Source: JANNAV01 sp031384695 (GTDB lineage: Bacteria; Pseudomonadota; Alphaproteobacteria; Rhodobacterales; Rhodobacteraceae). Taken from it: a DNA stretch of 9,053 nucleotides. Shown piece after piece: positions 6,313 to 9,053 of this stretch; position 1 is the first letter of the stretch, and every line of letters begins with the position of its first letter. The stretch is taken from NCBI GenBank assembly GCA_031384695.1, contig JANNAV010000238.1:1-9053 (forward strand), read 5' to 3'. The notes under the pieces are model-generated. The model did no database searches. It had not been told where the DNA came from and saw only the letters and a program-made list of their open reading frames with translations. Position numbers and translations under genes: made by a program.

Positions 6313-7805
6313 GCGGCAAACTCCGTCTTGGTGATGTATTGGGCGGTGCGCAGGGCAAGGGCGGCGATGGTCAGCGCAGGGTTGACCGCTGCCGATGTGG
6401 GCAGAACCGACGCATCGACGATGAACAGATTTGCATGGTCGTGGCTGCGGCAATCGGGGTTAACCACGCTCATCGCGGGGTCTGCGCCCATCCGCGCCGT
6501 GCCGCACTGGTGCGACGGCGTGCGCCTGTCGAACGCGCGCGACAGCACGATGGGGTAGCCCGCGCGGCGCAGCTTGGCCTTTAATTTGGCCACAAGCGCC
6601 AGATGCGCGGCCCAGTTGGAGCGTTTCCAATCCAAAGCGATTTGTCCGTTTTTCAACGTGACACGGCTATCCGAGTTGGGCAGATCTTCCGACATCGCCA
6701 GCAAATCCACCGACCGATTTGCAATCCACCGCGCCATCGGCAGGGGGATCGGGGTATCGGACGCGAGGATAGCGCCAGAGATTTTGCCCAGCAGTTGGAT
6801 ATTGCCCAAAGGTTCGCCCTGCGGCCCGCCTGTCAGGTAGAAATCATTGATCTGGATGGTTTTTTGATAGACCGAAGGGTTGCGGCGGAACGGGTGCATC
6901 GCCAGAACCGCACTCAGGTTATGATTCATGAAGTTGCGGCCAACCTGATCGGACCGGTTCGCAAGGCCCGTCGGATTTGCCCCATCCGCCGAGGCCAACA
7001 GCAGCGCCGCCGTTTGCACAGCACCTGCACACAGCACGATGATAGGGGCGGTCAGCGTTTCGGTTTTTCCTGCACGCTCCACCTCAACCCCAGTGATCTT
7101 GCCCCTTTCGCCTGCGATCAAGCGCAACACGCGGGTGTTGGTTTGCAGCGTCACATTCGGGTGCTGCAACGCGTAAGCCAAGCCCACGGTTTCGGCATCC
7201 ATCTTGCCCTCGGTGGTGCCCGGAAACGCATCCCACGGCGTTTGCCCGCCTTTCAGCCAAGCCGCAATATCCACCCCCAGCGGCAAGGAAGACGGGTGCA
7301 GGCCGACCGATTGCATCCGGCGGCGCAGGTCTGCAATGGCGGGCTCATCGGGTACCGGGGGGAAATTGTAGCTGCCGGAATGGGCGGGTTCTGTCGGATC
7401 TTCGCCCAAAATGCCGCGAACCTGATACATATTCTCAGCCGCCTGATAATGCGGTTCCATCTGCGCATAACTCAACGGCCAGCCCGGCGTTGTGCCACCC
7501 ATATGGTGCAAGGGCGCGAAATCTTCGGCGCGGTAGCGGACCAGCACGGCCCCGTAGAATTTGGAATTGCCCCCCGCCACGTAGTAATTGCCGGGGTTGA
7601 AAGGCTTGCCATCACCATCCAGCCAATGCTCATCCGGGCGGTAATGGCCACGGACAAAGATCGCCACCGGATCACGCGCCTCGGGGCTATCGGGCAACCG
7701 ATCACCCCGCTCCAATATCAGGATACGCCGCCCGGTGGGGGCAAGGGCTGCGGCCATGGTGGCCCCGCCCATGCCGGACCCGATGATGATCACGTCAGGT
7801 GTCAT
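6309..7805 (-). CDS. GMC-family FAD-dependent oxidoreductase (first of two)
   Basis: This 498-aa flavoprotein belongs to the glucose-methanol-choline oxidoreductases, which oxidise a hydroxyl group of a sugar or alcohol to a carbonyl. The N-terminus opens directly with the FAD-binding motif GSGMGG (residues 9-14), followed by LILERGD (29-35), where the acidic residue contacts the FAD ribose. NYYVAGGNSKFYGA (73-86) matches the second FAD-contact region. The C-terminal substrate domain has H432 in SHQCGTARMG and N475 in AVNPALTI, the expected active-site His/Asn pair, with FIVDASVLPTS between them. There is no Sec or Tat signal, so a cytoplasmic location is likely. The C-terminal style resembles COG2303 members close to gluconate and other sugar dehydrogenases, but no small subunit or cytochrome c partner gene is present. 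The gene overlaps the ATPase before it and the SDR after it, each by an ATGA. Electron acceptor and substrate are unknown. Confidence 0.92.
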   Translation of the reverse strand: MTPDVIIIGSGMGGATMAAALAPTGRRILILERGDRLPDSPEARDPVAIFVRGHYRPDEHWLDGDGKPFNPGNYYVAGGNSKFYGAVLVRYRAEDFAPLHHMGGTTPGWPLSYAQMEPHYQAAENMYQVRGILGEDPTEPAHSGSYNFPPVPDEPAIADLRRRMQSVGLHPSSLPLGVDIAAWLKGGQTPWDAFPGTTEGKMDAETVGLAYALQHPNVTLQTNTRVLRLIAGERGKITGVEVERAGKTETLTAPIIVLCAGAVQTAALLLASADGANPTGLANRSDQVGRNFMNHNLSAVLAMHPFRRNPSVYQKTIQINDFYLTGGPQGEPLGNIQLLGKISGAILASDTPIPLPMARWIANRSVDLLAMSEDLPNSDSRVTLKNGQIALDWKRSNWAAHLALVAKLKAKLRRAGYPIVLSRAFDRRTPSHQCGTARMGADPAMSVVNPDCRSHDHANLFIVDASVLPTSAAVNPALTIAALALRTAQYITKTEFAA

Positions 7806-8914
7806 GCAGGAATGCGGCCTTCCGTTGCGGGATCAAAGACCACGGCTTTCTCCATGTTGATGGCGAAATCGAACACTTCGCCGGGGGCGACGTTGGCATC
7901 TGCGCGCATCCGGGCAATCGCATCGCGCCCGCCAAGGGTCATGGTCACGAACGTATCCGACCCGGCGGGTTCCGTCACGGTTACCCGGTTGGCAAAGGCT
8001 TGGATATTGCCGGATTTACGATCCGCACCTTCGGGATCGGTGATCGCTTCGGGGCGGATGCCCAGCAAAACCTCGCGCCCCACCCAATCTGCAAGATTGG
8101 TTTGGCTGAACCGCAAGTGGCGTGTCGCCCCATCGGCATCGGTGATCTCGGCATGCGGCGCACCGTTTTGCGACACCACTTTTGCGGCCATGATGTTCAT
8201 CGCCGGGCTGCCCATGAACGTCGCGACAAACAAATTGGCAGGGGTGTCGTAAATCTCTTTCGGCGTGCCAAGTTGCTGGACATAGCCTTTGTTCATCACC
8301 GCGATGCGGGTGGACAGCGTCATCGCCTCGATCTGGTCATGCGTCACATAAACGATGGTGGTTTTCAGCTTTTGGTGCAGTTTCTTGATCTCGGTCCGCA
8401 TATCGACGCGCAGTTTGGCATCCAAATTCGACAAGGGTTCGTCAAACAAGAACACATCGGGGTTGCGCACCAAGGCGCGGCCCATGGCAACGCGCTGGCG
8501 CTGCCCGCCAGACAACTGGCCGGGGCGGCGGTCCAGCAAGGGCGTGATCTGCAACAGGCGCGCGACGTCGGCCAAGGCCTTGTCGCGTTCCGGTTTCGGC
8601 ACGCCGTGCATTTCAAGACCGAAGGTCATGTTCTGACCGACGGTCATGTTCGGGTAAAGCGCATAGGATTGGAACACCATCGCGATGTTGCGTTTGGAGG
8701 GGTGCACATCGTTGATCACCCGGTTCTTGATGGAGATATCGCCAGACGATATCGCCTCCAGCCCCGCGATCATGTTCAGAAGCGTGGACTTGCCGCAGCC
8801 CGAAGGCCCGACAAGCACCAGAAACTCGCCCTCCTGCACCGATATGTCCACTTCGTGGAGCACCTGAACGGACCCGTAGGATTTGGTAACGTGAGAGATA
8901 TCCAGAAAGCCCAT
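7802..8914 (-). CDS. Sugar ABC importer ATP-binding protein, MalK/UgpC type
   Basis: This 370-aa cytoplasmic ATPase powers an ABC importer of the carbohydrate uptake (CUT1) class. All nucleotide-binding motifs are visible and intact: Walker A GPSGCGKST at residues 36-44, the Q-loop glutamine at 82 in FQSYALYP, the signature LSGGQ at 134-138, Walker B VFLFDE at 154-159, the D-loop SNLD at 162-165 and the H-loop histidine at 192 in THDQ. After about residue 235 comes the C-terminal TOBE/OB-type regulatory domain typical of MalK, UgpC and MsmK, which gives the family's usual length of about 360-370 aa. The gene follows the solute-binding protein by 22 bases. Its TGA overlaps the ATG of the next gene (ATGA), which suggests translational coupling. 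The family carries many sugars, polyols and glycerol phosphates, so the ATPase alone does not identify the substrate. One such ATPase can also serve several importers. Confidence 0.95.
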   Translation of the reverse strand: MGFLDISHVTKSYGSVQVLHEVDISVQEGEFLVLVGPSGCGKSTLLNMIAGLEAISSGDISIKNRVINDVHPSKRNIAMVFQSYALYPNMTVGQNMTFGLEMHGVPKPERDKALADVARLLQITPLLDRRPGQLSGGQRQRVAMGRALVRNPDVFLFDEPLSNLDAKLRVDMRTEIKKLHQKLKTTIVYVTHDQIEAMTLSTRIAVMNKGYVQQLGTPKEIYDTPANLFVATFMGSPAMNIMAAKVVSQNGAPHAEITDADGATRHLRFSQTNLADWVGREVLLGIRPEAITDPEGADRKSGNIQAFANRVTVTEPAGSDTFVTMTLGGRDAIARMRADANVAPGEVFDFAINMEKAVVFDPATEGRIPA

Positions 8915-8920
8915 CAGATG

Positions 8921-8926
8921 CTCCTT
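8921..8926 (-). promoter_or_regulatory. Shine-Dalgarno site of the ABC ATPase gene
   Basis: On the minus strand AAGGAG sits 6 bases before the ATG at 8914. This is the strongest ribosome binding site in the window. It fixes the start at 8914 rather than the in-frame ATG at 8965, which would overlap the end of the solute-binding protein gene. Confidence 0.85.
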
Positions 8927-8936
8927 TGTAGTGGCG

Positions 8937-9053
8937 TTACTTGGCGGCCATGATCGCGTCGGCAAGGGCTGCGGCCCCGGCGTCTGCGGTCATGTCCGAA
9001 TTGAAGAAACCGGTGATCGCATCGGTTGCAGCCCCGCCGATGGTGGCGTTGGC
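8937..9053 (-). CDS. C-terminal end of an ABC transporter solute-binding protein (partial, 5' end outside window)
   Basis: The last 38 codons of a gene that enters from the right edge end in a TAA stop at 8937-8939. The peptide begins ANATIGGAATDAITGFF and ends ALADAIMAAK. An alanine-rich, amphipathic final helix of this kind is usual at the C-terminus of family 1 (sugar-type) periplasmic solute-binding proteins. The next gene, 22 bases downstream, is a MalK/UgpC-type importer ATPase, which supports the assignment. The protein would capture the substrate in the periplasm and deliver it to the membrane permeases. The signal peptide and ligand-binding lobes are not in view, so the substrate cannot be judged. 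The call rests on a short tail plus context; another secreted or transport protein cannot be excluded. Confidence 0.68.
   Translation of the reverse strand, partial: ANATIGGAATDAITGFFNSDMTADAGAAALADAIMAAK

Noticed and set aside
3963..7805. Tandem duplication of one GMC gene
   Set aside because: The two proteins differ in length (498 and 527 aa), in the wording of the FAD and active-site motifs and in their middle regions, so they are distinct subfamilies and not a recent duplication.
6603..8252. Long plus-strand open frame (about 549 codons) opposite the first GMC and ATPase genes
   Set aside because: It lies antisense to two genes with complete family motifs, crosses their boundary, and its translation is Arg/His/Gln-rich with no recognisable domain. 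Long antisense frames are common in GC-rich coding DNA.
1..9053. Mobile elements, CRISPR arrays, tRNA or rRNA genes, toxin or phage-defence genes
   Set aside because: I saw no transposase, regularly spaced repeats, tRNA cloverleaf or rRNA sequence, and no defence-type domains. Base composition looks even across the window, with no sign of a recent insertion.

Overview
The window is GC-rich, tightly packed bacterial DNA in which every supported gene lies on the minus strand, so transcription runs from high to low coordinates. The MalK/UgpC-type importer ATPase, the LacI regulator, the CoxM/CoxS-type molybdenum-hydroxylase subunits, the ATGA start/stop overlaps and the GC-rich codon choice all fit an alphaproteobacterium. 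A Rhodobacterales-like host is my best guess; this is inferred from style, not from a marker gene.

Region 1 (9053 down to 1431) is one apparent operon of at least eight genes. In transcription order they are: the tail of a sugar-type ABC solute-binding protein (8937-9053), a MalK/UgpC-type ATPase (7802-8914), a first GMC flavoprotein oxidoreductase of 498 aa (6309-7805), a short-chain dehydrogenase (5554-6312), a second GMC oxidoreductase of 527 aa from the choline-dehydrogenase-like branch (3963-5546), a small Dabb-domain protein (3647-3958), a DUF993 / dihydrodipicolinate-synthase-like protein (2451-3620) and a LacI-family repressor (1431-2432). Gaps are 26 bases or less, and several start and stop codons overlap. 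The reading I favour is uptake of a sugar, polyol or glycoside-like compound, oxidation by two cytoplasmic flavoenzymes and an SDR, and carbon-carbon cleavage or another lyase step by the DUF993 protein, with the LacI protein sensing the compound or an intermediate. The substrate cannot be read from the sequence, and no permease gene is inside the window.

Region 2 (1211-1430) is the only real intergenic space, and it lies between the two gene groups. It has no convincing terminator. It does hold two short perfect inverted repeats and a 9-bp direct repeat, so it probably contains the promoter and operators of the second group.

Region 3 (1210 down to 1) begins a second operon. It has a CoxM/XDH-type FAD-binding subunit (329-1210, with a likely GTG start) and then the 2Fe-2S subunit, joined by an ATGA overlap and cut by the window edge (1-332). 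The medium-small order implies that a large molybdenum-cofactor subunit follows outside the window. Its substrate is unknown.
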